From positions 1,922,001 through 1,986,000 of the forward strand of contig NZ_CP149994.1 in the NCBI RefSeq assembly GCF_051307055.1: a stretch of DNA of 64,000 nucleotides, read 5' to 3'. Origin of the DNA: Dryocola sp051307055. GTDB lineage: Bacteria > Pseudomonadota > Gammaproteobacteria > Enterobacterales > Enterobacteriaceae. A model generated the notes under the pieces. It had not been told where the DNA came from. It saw only the letters and a program-made list of their open reading frames with translations, and searched no databases. The translations under genes were made by a program, and so were the position numbers. Positions 41,184-50,031 of the stretch are shown in pieces (positions within the stretch are counted from its first letter, which is position 1; the number at the start of each line of letters is the position of its first letter).

Positions 41184-41684
41184 ATGTCACTGTATAGCGA
41201 AACCCGGGCGCAGTTCGTCCATGGACTGCACAATCTGAGCGCCATTCTTGAAAAAGCCGCCGAATGGGCAAAGGGAAACAATACCAGCGAAGCTGCTTTG
41301 CTTGACGCGAAACTGGCGGACGATATGTTCCCGCTGGCGCGCCAGGTGCAGGTTACCTGCGATATGGCAAAACGTGCGGTGGCGCGTCTGGCCGGTACTG
41401 AAGCACCGGTCATGGACGATACCGAAATAACTATTGCTGAGTTGCAGACAAGGATCGCCGTAACCATCGCCTGGATGGAAAGCGTTAAGGATGCGCAGTT
41501 CGACGGTGACGATGAGCGTCAGATTGTGGTTAAAGCCCGTGAACACGAGCTGAAATTTACCGCCCGTAGCTTTGTGCTGAGCTTTGCGGTGCCGAACTTT
41601 TATTTCCACTTCACCACCGCCTACGGCATCCTGCGTCAGGCTGGCGTGCCGTTAGGGAAGCGTGATTTTTTAGGTAAGATTTAA
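41184..41684 (+). CDS. DUF1993 family protein
   Basis: A 166-residue cytoplasmic protein predicted to be mostly helical, with the features of DUF1993 (DinB-like four-helix bundle): MSLYSETRAQFVHGLHNLSAILEKA, FPLARQVQVTCDMAKRAVARLAG and FYFHFTTAYGILRQAGVPLGKRDFLG. AGGA lies 8 nt before the ATG. Function unknown. It is a single gene. Confidence 0.88.
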   Translation: MSLYSETRAQFVHGLHNLSAILEKAAEWAKGNNTSEAALLDAKLADDMFPLARQVQVTCDMAKRAVARLAGTEAPVMDDTEITIAELQTRIAVTIAWMESVKDAQFDGDDERQIVVKAREHELKFTARSFVLSFAVPNFYFHFTTAYGILRQAGVPLGKRDFLGKI

Positions 41685-41759
41685 GCCTTATCGGGAAAAG
41701 CTTAATCCGTTCGCAACGCGGGCGGAAAAGTTTGTCCCGGAAAGAAGATGAATAAAAAA

Positions 41760-41827
41760 GGTGGATGACGCTGGCGCTTATCCACCCTACGTTTCAGGCA
41801 TAGGGCGGGTAAGCAAAACGCCACCCG
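41760..41827. repeat. REP-like inverted repeat
   Basis: GGTGGAT at 41760 pairs with ATCCACC at 41780-41786, and the segment GCGCTTATCCACCCTAC is shared with the repeat at 62436. A second arm pair CGGGT/ACCCG follows near 41805-41827. This is the layout of intergenic REP/BIME elements of enterobacteria. Confidence 0.65.
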
Positions 41828-41857
41828 GTCGGAGGAAGATAATGGTGAGCCTGGAGG

Positions 41858-42760
41858 CTACTGTTCCGTTAGCTCAAGGTCGGCAATCACCGGGAGATGA
41901 TCGCTTGCGGCAGACCAGGTAAAGCTTTTGTCGTCATGGGGAATGACCAGCTTATTCACATTCCATTTCTGGCCTTTAAAAGTGAATATATGGTCGATAT
42001 CGATAGCCGGGTTTATCGCGGGCCAGGAGCGTAAATCCGTTCCGTCTTTATTTACAAGGTTCCAGAAGAAACCTAGTTCTTTGACGGGCTGTTCATCGCT
42101 GGTTGAGTTGAAATCCCCGGCAAGGATTTTCACGGAAGAGGCGATATCCTTGAAGTCAGATGGCGCGTCGCCAATGCCGACATCAAGAATATGGCGAACC
42201 TGCGCCAGACGTACGGCGGGATCCTTCTGCCAGTCCAGGTGAGTCACCATCACGACGACCGGCGAATCAAAACCGGGAACCGCAATTTGCGCAAGCAGTA
42301 CGACGCGTTGTTCAGCCTCCCCTGAAGGCAGGTTTATGACCTGAAAATGCGCTACGGGATATCTGGAAAGAAGCCCCAGCCCGTATTCCCCACCGTCGAA
42401 ATTCAGCGCCTTGCCGAAAGCGTAATGCAGCCCGTTAGCTTCAGCGAGCGTTTTAAGCTGATCGATTTTTTTACTGCGCGCGGTTTTATTGTCAATCTCA
42501 GGAATAGCGATAATATCCGCGTCGATCTTTTTTATCGCCGCGTTTAATGTTGAAAAATCAGCTATATCCGCGGAGACCTCGTTTTTACCGATGTTGTATG
42601 TCGCCACCCGAAGATGAGGTTTTTTTTGCGTATAAATTTTATCAGTAATGCCGCCTTGCTGAACAGCAAGTATTTCATTTCCGACCAGTTTTTCGGCAGC
42701 CAGCGCGTTCATTGACATACAGCTTACAGCCAGCAACGCCAGACAAAGCTTTTTTCTCAT
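41858..42760 (-). CDS. exported endonuclease/exonuclease/phosphatase-family protein
   Basis: A 300-residue secreted protein: signal peptide residues 1-21 (MNALA-AE), then an EEP (DNase I-like) fold. Expected motifs are present: ATYNIG (about 54), IPEID (about 96, metal-binding Glu), MVTHLDW (about 171), AGDFNS (about 215), and the final DIDHIF and SDHLP with catalytic His. It should be a periplasmic or extracellular phosphodiesterase or nuclease. It stands alone after a REP-like repeat. Confidence 0.9.
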   Translation of the reverse strand: MRKKLCLALLAVSCMSMNALAAEKLVGNEILAVQQGGITDKIYTQKKPHLRVATYNIGKNEVSADIADFSTLNAAIKKIDADIIAIPEIDNKTARSKKIDQLKTLAEANGLHYAFGKALNFDGGEYGLGLLSRYPVAHFQVINLPSGEAEQRVVLLAQIAVPGFDSPVVVMVTHLDWQKDPAVRLAQVRHILDVGIGDAPSDFKDIASSVKILAGDFNSTSDEQPVKELGFFWNLVNKDGTDLRSWPAINPAIDIDHIFTFKGQKWNVNKLVIPHDDKSFTWSAASDHLPVIADLELTEQ

Positions 42761-42985
42761 CCTCTCGTCCTTTCTTTTATCTCGGTAGGGAAACAGAGAA
42801 TAGCAGAGGATAATAACGCTATTTGTGAAACGCGCTGCATTTTTAATTTTTTATGCGAATTAAGTTATTAAAATCCTTTTGCCAGTTTCAGAAATAAATC
42901 GGGCGTTTATTCTGCAGTGTGAAATATGTTTAGTTATTAATGCCGTGAAGGCGAACGCCTTTAGCTTTACTGCGGGCCAGCCAGC

Positions 42986-43032
42986 AATAAAAGCCCCTTC
43001 GTTGCCTGTTTTCTGAGGACAAACAACGAAGG
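42986..43032 (-). terminator. rho-independent terminator of ydeP
   Basis: On the minus strand CCTTCGTTG (43032-43024) pairs with CAACGAAGG (43004-42996) around a 19-nt loop, followed by GGCTTTTATT. It lies 11 bp after the ydeP-like stop. Confidence 0.78.
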
Positions 43033-43042
43033 AAAGAGGTGT

Positions 43043-45340
43043 TTACGCAATACGATGGGTTGGTAGAGAGATCGTGGGGCTGATTTTTACCGGCACCGAT
43101 TTTGACGTCGGCGTGCCCGTACCATCTCCCACGCTTGCAAGAGGAACCAACGGGTTCGTTTCCGGGTAGTAGGCCGCCAGGTTGCCGCGTGGGATATTGT
43201 AAGGCACAACTTTGAATCCGCTGACTTTGCGCGTAATGCCATCGTTCCACACCGTTTCGATATCCACCAGGTCGCCTGCCTGCAAACCCTGCGCGATCAT
43301 ATCGTCGGGATGGATAAACAGCACTTCGCGCTGGCCATAGATCCCGCGATAGCGGTCGTCGAGGCCATAAATTGTGGTGTTGTACTGATCGTGGGAACGC
43401 AGCGTTTGCAAGGCAAAAGGCGCGTCCAGATCGCCAAATAACGAAACAGGAAGCGGCGCCGCGCTGAATTCCGCCTTGCCGGTCGGCGTGTTGAAACGTA
43501 GCTGTGCCGCGGCGTTGCCGAGATAAAAGCCGCCCGGTTTTTCGCACAGCTGATTGAAGTTGCGAAAGCCCGGAATTGTGGCGGCGATATGATTGCGGAT
43601 CAGGCTGTAATCATCGGCGAGCGCCGGCCAGTTAAGTTTTTCTTTCCCCAAAACGGCATCGGCAATGCCCGCCACAATGGCGGGTTCAGAACGCTGGGTG
43701 TCGGCAACAGGGTTACCTGGCCCTTCGGAGGCATGCACCATGCTGAAGGAGTCTTCAACGGTAATAAACTGGCGGCCCGTGGCCTGCATATCCGCCTCGG
43801 TGCGGCCGAGAGTTGGTAAAATCAACCCATCCTTGCCCGGCACCAGGTGGCTGCGGTTAAGCTTGGTGCTGATATGCACCGTCAGGCCGCAACGACGCAG
43901 CGCCTCTTCTGTTCGGGGGCTGTCCGGCGCGGCGGCGGCCAGGTTGCCGCCCAGCGCAATCAGCACCCTGATTTCGTCGCGTAGCATGGCCGCCAGCGCC
44001 TCGACCGTGTTATGCCCGGCCCGACGCGGGGGTTCAAATTCAAAATGCGCGCCCAGGCTGTCAAGCAGGGCGGCCGGCGGTTTCTCATCAATGCCCATCG
44101 TGCGGTTGCCCTGCACGTTGCTGTGTCCGCGTACCGGGCAAAGTCCCGCGCCTGGCTTGCCAAGGTGGCCGCCCAACAGCTGCAGGTTGACTATCTCACG
44201 AACCGTATTCACTGAATGTTTGTGCTGCGTGATACCCATCGCCCAGGTGCAAATAACGCGCTCGGCATGCTGCCAGATAGCGGCGGCATCGCGCAGCTGC
44301 TGCTCGCTTAAGCCGGACTGGCGGGTAATATGCTGCCAGCTTGTGCTATCGATTTCAGCAAACCAGTCGTCTATGCCATGAGTGTGCTCAGCGATAAACT
44401 GCTTATCAAAAATTCCTTTTTCGCCGCGCGCAAGCTGGTCGCGATGGGTTTCCAGCAGCGCTTTCGCCATGCCACGCACGGCTGCCATATCTCCGCCGAG
44501 GTTCGGCTGGTAATAATTGGTGCTGATGCTGCCCGCAAGCGGGGTGATCACCTCCAGCGGCTTTTGCGGATCGGCAAAACGCTCCAGGCCGCGCTCACGC
44601 AGCGTGTTAAAGGTAACGATTTGCGCACCGTTTTCAGCGGCGTGGCGCAGGCTGTGGAGCATGCGTGGGTGGTTGGTGCCGGGATTCTGCCCGAACACAA
44701 AGATAGCGTCAGCTTTATCAAAATCATTGAGATGAATGGTACCTTTACCCACGCCGATGCTGCGTTTCAGGCCGCTGCCGCTGGCTTCGTGGCACATATT
44801 CGAGCAGTCCGGGAAGTTATTGGTGCCGACCATGCGCCCGAACAGTTGATAAAGATAAGATGCTTCGTTGCTGGCCCGTCCGGAGGTGTACAGCTCCATC
44901 TGATCCGGGTTTTCCAGCGCGTGGATATGTTGCGCAATCAGCGCCAGGGCATCGTCCCAGCTTATCGGTTCGTAGTGGTCTGTTTGGGCGTTGTAGCGCA
45001 AGGGCTCGGTCAGCCGCCCCTGATATTCAAGGAAATAGTCGCTCTGCTTATAGAGGGTTGAGACGCTGTGCCGGGCAAAAAAACGCCTGTCGATAAAGCG
45101 TCGTGTTGCTTCCCAGGTCACGGCTTTGGCGCCGTTTTCGCAGAAGCTGAAGGTGCTTTTATTATCATCGCCCCAGGCGCATCCCGGGCAGTCAAAACCC
45201 CGGGCTTTGTTCATGCGCATCAGGTTGCGCAAATTTTTCAGGGCGTGTTTGCTGTCGATAACAAAACGAGTGGTGGCTTCGAGCGAGCCCCAGCCGCCGG
45301 CAGCGGCGCGATAGGGCTTAATGGCTGGTTTAAATTTCAT
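43043..45340 (-). CDS. ydeP: FdhF-like molybdopterin oxidoreductase YdeP
   Basis: A 765-residue member of the molybdopterin oxidoreductase superfamily (formate-dehydrogenase-like alpha subunit). It begins KPYRAAAGGWGSLEA and contains the N-terminal iron-sulfur motif FDCPGCAWGDD, then YTSGRASNEA, CSNMCHEAS and SHDQYNTTIYGLDDRYRG, all as in E. coli YdeP (759 aa). There is no Tat signal, so it acts in the cytoplasm. E. coli YdeP is linked to acid resistance. I use the ATG at 45340; the frame extends upstream without support. Confidence 0.92.
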   Translation of the reverse strand: MKFKPAIKPYRAAAGGWGSLEATTRFVIDSKHALKNLRNLMRMNKARGFDCPGCAWGDDNKSTFSFCENGAKAVTWEATRRFIDRRFFARHSVSTLYKQSDYFLEYQGRLTEPLRYNAQTDHYEPISWDDALALIAQHIHALENPDQMELYTSGRASNEASYLYQLFGRMVGTNNFPDCSNMCHEASGSGLKRSIGVGKGTIHLNDFDKADAIFVFGQNPGTNHPRMLHSLRHAAENGAQIVTFNTLRERGLERFADPQKPLEVITPLAGSISTNYYQPNLGGDMAAVRGMAKALLETHRDQLARGEKGIFDKQFIAEHTHGIDDWFAEIDSTSWQHITRQSGLSEQQLRDAAAIWQHAERVICTWAMGITQHKHSVNTVREIVNLQLLGGHLGKPGAGLCPVRGHSNVQGNRTMGIDEKPPAALLDSLGAHFEFEPPRRAGHNTVEALAAMLRDEIRVLIALGGNLAAAAPDSPRTEEALRRCGLTVHISTKLNRSHLVPGKDGLILPTLGRTEADMQATGRQFITVEDSFSMVHASEGPGNPVADTQRSEPAIVAGIADAVLGKEKLNWPALADDYSLIRNHIAATIPGFRNFNQLCEKPGGFYLGNAAAQLRFNTPTGKAEFSAAPLPVSLFGDLDAPFALQTLRSHDQYNTTIYGLDDRYRGIYGQREVLFIHPDDMIAQGLQAGDLVDIETVWNDGITRKVSGFKVVPYNIPRGNLAAYYPETNPLVPLASVGDGTGTPTSKSVPVKISPTISLPTHRIA

Positions 45341-45450
45341 CTTACAAGGTCTTGTTGCGCAAATAGTTACACCAAGTTTACTCCTGTTTAACAAAAAGAG
45401 TACCCGTACGCAGGGCAAGCATGCGTGGGCGCCGCCCTTTAACGGTGAAT

Positions 45451-45942
45451 TTACCTGACGAAAGTCCGCTTAACGCGAACGGACCTCAGGAAATAAGGCA
45501 CCCAGATAAGCGCGCCCAAAATCGACGGCATAATTTGTCCGTAGTTAGTAATATGCGGTCCAATATTAAAATGCTCGATAGCGATATACGTATCTGTTAT
45601 CCGGTAAAGCACTATCGATAACAGCAGGCAAACATAAGTCGCCACCGCGCGTCTGCGGCGGCTAAAGAACAGGACGGCGGTATAGAGAGCCAGCAGGGCC
45701 AGAACAATTTGCCCAGCCAGCTCAAAAACAATCAGCGGCATAATTTGCGGCACATTCTGCCGGACTGGCGCAATAATCTGGATAAGGTTGGTGATGGAGA
45801 CCAGGTACATTACCAGACCTGCCACCAGCCCGAACGCGGGCACCCACAGTAAGCCGCCGATTTTACTGAGAGCCTTACGCTCGCACTCGCCGCAGCTATC
45901 AGAATCTGATAACGCCTCGTTATCGCAGGTAATACATTTCAT
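45451..45942 (-). CDS. membrane protein with N-terminal zinc ribbon (DUF2569-like)
   Basis: A 163-residue protein. A four-cysteine zinc-ribbon motif (CITCDN...CGEC) occupies residues 3-20, followed by four transmembrane helices starting GLLWVPAFGLVAGLVMYL, the pattern of DUF2569 (YdgK-like) proteins. Function unknown. A 110-bp gap separates it from ydeP on the same strand. Confidence 0.82.
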   Translation of the reverse strand: MKCITCDNEALSDSDSCGECERKALSKIGGLLWVPAFGLVAGLVMYLVSITNLIQIIAPVRQNVPQIMPLIVFELAGQIVLALLALYTAVLFFSRRRRAVATYVCLLLSIVLYRITDTYIAIEHFNIGPHITNYGQIMPSILGALIWVPYFLRSVRVKRTFVR

Positions 45943-45983
45943 CCTTTGCTTCCTTAACCTGAATCGCGCATTTAATAAGCGAC

Positions 45984-46010
45984 CGGGGTCATTTTGCCCC
46001 GCCTTTTTTT
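45984..46010 (+). terminator. orphan plus-strand terminator
   Basis: CGGGG (45984-45988) and CCCCG (45997-46001) enclose an 8-nt loop and are followed by CC and seven T residues. The nearest genes to its left, the DUF2569-like gene and ydeP, are on the minus strand, so no known plus-strand transcript would end here. Confidence 0.6.
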
Positions 46011-46382
46011 GTGAGCAATGGTTTACTTGATCCCTTCATAACTGTCAATCACGGCGCCTGCAGCGGCTAAATGCGCCGCAGAATATCTTTAGCAAGTGTC
46101 TTATTTCGGGCGGGATGGCCGCTATTAATTCAATTAACGAGCGGTAAGGTTGATGAATATATCTGTTTGCGCTGGCTTCTCTTATTTCCGGCGGTTTATC
46201 CGTGCCGGATAAATTCGCTGCGTGCGGAACGTAAGAAGTTATTTTAAAGGCGCTGACGGCTAAGCGGAGCCGATTTGTCAGGTTACGGCACCCCTTAACG
46301 TTGAAGCGCCTGCTGAATGTGTGATCTACTTAACTTTCCGCAGGTTATTTGCTACGCAGGCCACAGTTTTGTATTTCAGGGA

Positions 46383-46409
46383 TAAGGGTTTGGGTTCCCT
46401 TGCCGATGA
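46383..46409 (+). promoter_or_regulatory. sigma-28 (FliA) promoter of the first MCP gene
   Basis: TAAG-N15-GCCGATGA matches the flagellar class 3 consensus TAAA-N15-GCCGATAA at 10 of 12 positions with exact spacing. It lies 40 bp before the MCP start codon. Confidence 0.8.
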
Positions 46410-46448
46410 CGTTTCTACACATCTTTCCTCTTAAGAGAATCCAAGGAT

Positions 46449-48134
46449 ATGGCCACAAAAACCCTCAACCAGCATGGCAGAGTAAATTTCTGGCATCACA
46501 TCCGCCTGGTCCCGCTGTTTAGCGCCATTCTTGGTGGGATCCTGGTTTTATTTGCCTTATGCATCGCGCTGGCGAGCTATTTCCTGATCCAGAGCGATAA
46601 GGCGTTGCAGGACGTCACCGAAGAAATTCAGGTTCGCATGGGCATTTCGAACAGTTCAAACCATCTGCGCACGGCGCGCCTGAACATTATTCATGCGGGT
46701 TCAGCGGTGCGCGTAGGCGATATGGAAGATAGCAAAATTAATGTCGCTGAAGCGGAAAAACGTATTAAGCAAGCGCAGGACGGGTTTAACTCGTATATGA
46801 ACCGGCGGGTAAAAACCCCGGCGGATGAGGCGCTGGACGCGGATTTACGCAGCCATTTTGATGCCTATATCACTAAGGGCTTGCTGCCGATGATTAAATT
46901 TGCCAAAAACGGCATGTTCGAGGCGATTATCAGGCATGAGAACGAAGAAGCGCGCAAACTCGACTCTGATTACAACACTGTATTGCTGAAAGCCATCGCT
47001 ATCCGCACTGAAAGAGCAACGGCATTACGGGCCGAAGCACAGGCGCGCACGCGGCTGAGCGTGATGATCATGGCCGGCGCCTTTGCCGTGGCGTTGTTTA
47101 TGACCATCATTACTTTCGTGCTGCTGCGCCGCATCGTGATTGGGCCATTGCAGGAGGCAGCAACGCGTATCGAACGCATTGCTGGCGGAGACTTAACGCT
47201 GCCGGAACAGGCGTGCGGGCGCAGCGAAATTGGCAAGCTGAGCCAGCATTTACAGGTTATGCAGTCTGCGCTGGTTAAAACGGTAGGTTCGGTGCGCGAA
47301 GGCGCCGAAGCCATTTATCATGGAACCAGTGAAATTTCCGCCGGCAACACGGATCTTTCTTCACGCACCGAAGAGCAGGCGGCGGCGATTGAGCAAACGG
47401 CGGCCAGCATGGAAGAGCTAACGTCGACGGTACAACAGAATGCCGATAACGCTCACCATGCCAGCAAGCTGGCAGAAGAGGCATCGAAAAAAGCCAGCGA
47501 CGGCGGACGCATTGTTTCAGGCGTCGTGAAGACCATGAATAACATCTCCAGCAGCTCTAAAAAGATCTCTGAGATAACCGCGGTAATCAACAGCATCGCT
47601 TTCCAGACCAATATTCTGGCGCTTAATGCCGCGGTGGAAGCCGCTCGCGCCGGGGAACAGGGCCGTGGATTTGCCGTTGTGGCAAGCGAAGTGCGCACCC
47701 TGGCGCAGCGCAGCGCCCAGGCCGCCAAAGAAATTGAGGGCCTGATTAGCGAATCCGTTTCCTTAATTGATTCAGGTTCTCAGCAGGTGGTCCACGCGGG
47801 TGAAACCATGAGCGGGCTGGTTGATGCGGTACAACGTGTAACGGATATCATGCTGGAAATCGCCGCCGCCTCCGACGAACAAAGCCGCGGTATTCAGCAG
47901 GTCGGGCAGGCTATTAACGAAATGGACAACGTGACGCAGCAAAACGCTTCGCTGGTGGAAGAGGCCACGGCCGCCGCCGTCTCGCTGGAGGAGCAGGCAG
48001 AGCGCCTGACCGCCGCCGTGGGCATTTTCCGTTTACAGACGCAGACGCAGGCGGCGAAGCCTGCCGCGGCTAAAATTGTGAAGCAAAAACCGGCTCTGGC
48101 GGTTGAAAACGACGATAACTGGGCGACTTTTTGA
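46449..48134 (+). CDS. methyl-accepting chemotaxis protein with CheR-binding pentapeptide
   Basis: A 561-residue transmembrane chemoreceptor. TM1 is about residues 20-47, a periplasmic four-helix ligand domain follows to about 200, TM2 is about 203-228, HAMP about 229-282, then the cytoplasmic signalling hairpin with the invariant tip EAARAGEQGRGFAVVASEVR. The C-terminal NWATF is a variant of the NWETF tether for CheR and CheB, so it is a high-abundance Tsr/Tar-type receptor. Ligand unknown. A sigma-28 promoter lies directly upstream. Confidence 0.95.
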   Translation: MATKTLNQHGRVNFWHHIRLVPLFSAILGGILVLFALCIALASYFLIQSDKALQDVTEEIQVRMGISNSSNHLRTARLNIIHAGSAVRVGDMEDSKINVAEAEKRIKQAQDGFNSYMNRRVKTPADEALDADLRSHFDAYITKGLLPMIKFAKNGMFEAIIRHENEEARKLDSDYNTVLLKAIAIRTERATALRAEAQARTRLSVMIMAGAFAVALFMTIITFVLLRRIVIGPLQEAATRIERIAGGDLTLPEQACGRSEIGKLSQHLQVMQSALVKTVGSVREGAEAIYHGTSEISAGNTDLSSRTEEQAAAIEQTAASMEELTSTVQQNADNAHHASKLAEEASKKASDGGRIVSGVVKTMNNISSSSKKISEITAVINSIAFQTNILALNAAVEAARAGEQGRGFAVVASEVRTLAQRSAQAAKEIEGLISESVSLIDSGSQQVVHAGETMSGLVDAVQRVTDIMLEIAAASDEQSRGIQQVGQAINEMDNVTQQNASLVEEATAAAVSLEEQAERLTAAVGIFRLQTQTQAAKPAAAKIVKQKPALAVENDDNWATF

Positions 48135-48230
48135 GGTTAAAGACCCTCGGCTAAAGGAGAGGGCAAGGGTGAGGGGGCCATCTTAAAGACAACGGCCCCC
48201 CTGGCTGAATTCCCTAATCCGCTGTATAAA

Positions 48231-48257
48231 TAAAGAAATTTTCGAATTAACCGATAT
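48231..48257 (+). promoter_or_regulatory. sigma-28 (FliA)-type promoter of the coiled-coil gene
   Basis: TAAA (48231-48234), 15 bp, then ACCGATAT (48250-48257): the consensus is TAAA-N15-GCCGATAA, so 10 of 12 positions and the spacing agree. It lies 75 bp before the start codon of the coiled-coil protein and after the stop of the first MCP. Confidence 0.68.
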
Positions 48258-48332
48258 CTAAAAGGTACTCATTCGATTTTTCGGACGCGGCGCGGGCTAT
48301 TCGCCATTACCCAACAACAGGAACAGACTGCT

Positions 48333-49490
48333 GTGAGCATGATCCAGAATCTGATTAAGAAGGCCTTTGGCACCGTCAACAGCAACGAGGCTGCCAGCTT
48401 TTTAGCCAGCGCATGCAATCGTATGAAAAACAGCAGCAAAGCTGAGATTCAGTATGAAATCGAGCAGGCCCTGTGCGGGGTGAATCTCAGCCGGCTCGGC
48501 AGCCATGACGTGGGGATCCTGGCGCGGCTGAAAGCCGCCGAGGCCGAGGCCGTGCAGCTACGCGCCGAATTAAAAGCCGTTGCCGATAAAAGCAAAACGA
48601 AAACGGTTTATCAGGATAATCCCGAAACGCTCAGACGCCTGGCCGAAGTGCAGAGCGAGCTGGCCGCGGCTCGGCTCAATACCGTGCCGCAAGCTGAAAT
48701 TCAGCGCCTTTCAACGCGTATTGCCGGGCTGCAAAAGAATCTCGAAAGCGAACGTGACCACCATTATCAGGAGCTGGCCCTGCTGCGCGAAACCCTGCAG
48801 CGCAAAATGGAAGAGCAGGTTCGCCAGACGCCGGATGGCAGGGTGCATCAGCAGCTCTCCGAACGTATCCTTGATCTGCAAAAAACGCTCACCGCGCAGA
48901 AAGAGATGCACCATGCCGAACTCGTTCAGCTGCATGAAACTATGCAGCAGGACATTGATAATCAGCGCATGTTACGCAGCGATTTGGTCAAAAATGGCAA
49001 TGCGCTGATCGAAACGGTACAGGCCTTACAGCATCAGATTGCAGATCTTAAACAACAGCTGCAGGAGACGGGCGCGCAGAGCGATACGGCACGCGTCGCC
49101 TATGAGCAGGCGCTACAGGCGCATCAAATCTATATCAACGTGCTGAAGAACGAGCTCAGCGAGCTGGCTCAGCAGAATAAACTGCTGGAAGCCTGCGCCG
49201 ACGAACACCGCAACGACCTTCAGGCCAGCCGCCTTGCCGCAACAGAGCTGGACCAGAAAATTCTCACTCTGCAACGCGCTATGGACGAGATGGCCGAAAC
49301 CGCGCAGAATTACGCTCGTGCTAAAGAAAGCGCTGAAGTGGAGGTTTCTCAGCTCCGTTTTGCGCTGGATCAGGCGCTCAGCGATAGCCAGCGCTGTGAA
49401 ACATTGAGCCGTAAGCATGAAGCCGCTGAGGCCGACATCACCCGCGCAAAAGGGGCGACGGGCTTCATGCGCTGGATGACGGAAAAATAA
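48333..49490 (+). CDS. long coiled-coil protein, probably chemotaxis/flagellar regulon
   Basis: A 385-residue soluble protein. After about 65 residues of mixed helix (MIQNLIKKAFGTVNSNEAASFLASACNRM), residues 70-370 are almost entirely heptad-type coiled coil rich in Gln, Glu, Leu and Ala. The tail GFMRWMTEK is short and aromatic. No membrane segment. I do not recognise the family. The GTG at 48333 has AGGA 10 nt upstream; an ATG two codons in is the alternative. Its sigma-28-type promoter and position between two MCPs suggest a role in receptor arrays or motility, by inference only. Confidence 0.8.
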   Translation: MSMIQNLIKKAFGTVNSNEAASFLASACNRMKNSSKAEIQYEIEQALCGVNLSRLGSHDVGILARLKAAEAEAVQLRAELKAVADKSKTKTVYQDNPETLRRLAEVQSELAAARLNTVPQAEIQRLSTRIAGLQKNLESERDHHYQELALLRETLQRKMEEQVRQTPDGRVHQQLSERILDLQKTLTAQKEMHHAELVQLHETMQQDIDNQRMLRSDLVKNGNALIETVQALQHQIADLKQQLQETGAQSDTARVAYEQALQAHQIYINVLKNELSELAQQNKLLEACADEHRNDLQASRLAATELDQKILTLQRAMDEMAETAQNYARAKESAEVEVSQLRFALDQALSDSQRCETLSRKHEAAEADITRAKGATGFMRWMTEK

Positions 49491-49513
49491 CCAACCCCCG
49501 CAGGAATTAATCA

Positions 49514-49927
49514 ATGAGTTATCGTTTCACCCTTACCGCACTCGCGGCTTTTTCTCTTTTTGGCTGTGCAAAACCCGTCACCGGGGAGCCGACGGCGGAC
49601 TTTACTACCGGTCCTACCCTTGTCACCGTTGAACATGCGTGGACGCGTACCGACGATGGCGCAACGGTGTATGTTACCGTCGACGGTAAAGATGCCGCAG
49701 CGTTAAAAGTGGGCGAAAGCGTTGCGCTTCGCCTGCCTGAGGGAACCTACCAGATTGGCGGTTATGCCAAATCACTCATCGGCAAGGTCAGCGTGGAGCC
49801 GGTGAAACTCACCACCACAGCCGGTGATACAAAGGCGGTGGAATACGCGGTTACCAAAAGCAAACCTGCCTTTAAAGAAGTCCAGCCTGACGACATAACC
49901 GCGCCTGCGGAAGACCCAAGCGCTTAA
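49514..49927 (+). CDS. small lipoprotein downstream of the coiled-coil gene
   Basis: A 137-residue lipoprotein with lipobox SLFGC (Cys18). The mature part is beta-rich with a PEGA-like segment VALRLPEGTYQIGGYAKS and an acidic disordered C-terminus (DDITAPAEDPSA). It starts 23 bp after the coiled-coil gene with AGGAATT before the ATG, so the two probably form an operon ended by a strong hairpin at 49937-49966. Function unknown. Confidence 0.85.
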   Translation: MSYRFTLTALAAFSLFGCAKPVTGEPTADFTTGPTLVTVEHAWTRTDDGATVYVTVDGKDAAALKVGESVALRLPEGTYQIGGYAKSLIGKVSVEPVKLTTTAGDTKAVEYAVTKSKPAFKEVQPDDITAPAEDPSA

Positions 49928-49936
49928 ATCTTTCGG

Positions 49937-49966
49937 ACGTACTCACGTTCAGTATCGTGAGTACGT
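49937..49966. terminator. hairpin ending the coiled-coil/lipoprotein operon
   Basis: Perfect 11-bp arms ACGTACTCACG and CGTGAGTACGT enclose an 8-nt loop, followed by TGCC rather than a T run. It is the only strong structure between the lipoprotein gene and the convergent MCP gene. Confidence 0.65.
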
Positions 49967-50031
49967 TGCCCTGATAGCTCCGTGGCCTGAAAATACTTCC
50001 TCTCCATTTCTGTTACGGAGAGGGAAGTCTG

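Larger units (their letters stand above)
45943..46448. other. gene-free region between DUF2569-like gene and MCP
   Basis: This 506-bp region holds a plus-strand terminator-like hairpin (45984-46010), a perfect 8-bp inverted repeat TTTATCCG-TGC-CGGATAAA (46195-46213), and a sigma-28-type promoter at 46383-46409. I see no coding frame. The plus-strand hairpin has no plus-strand gene upstream of it. Confidence 0.65.
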
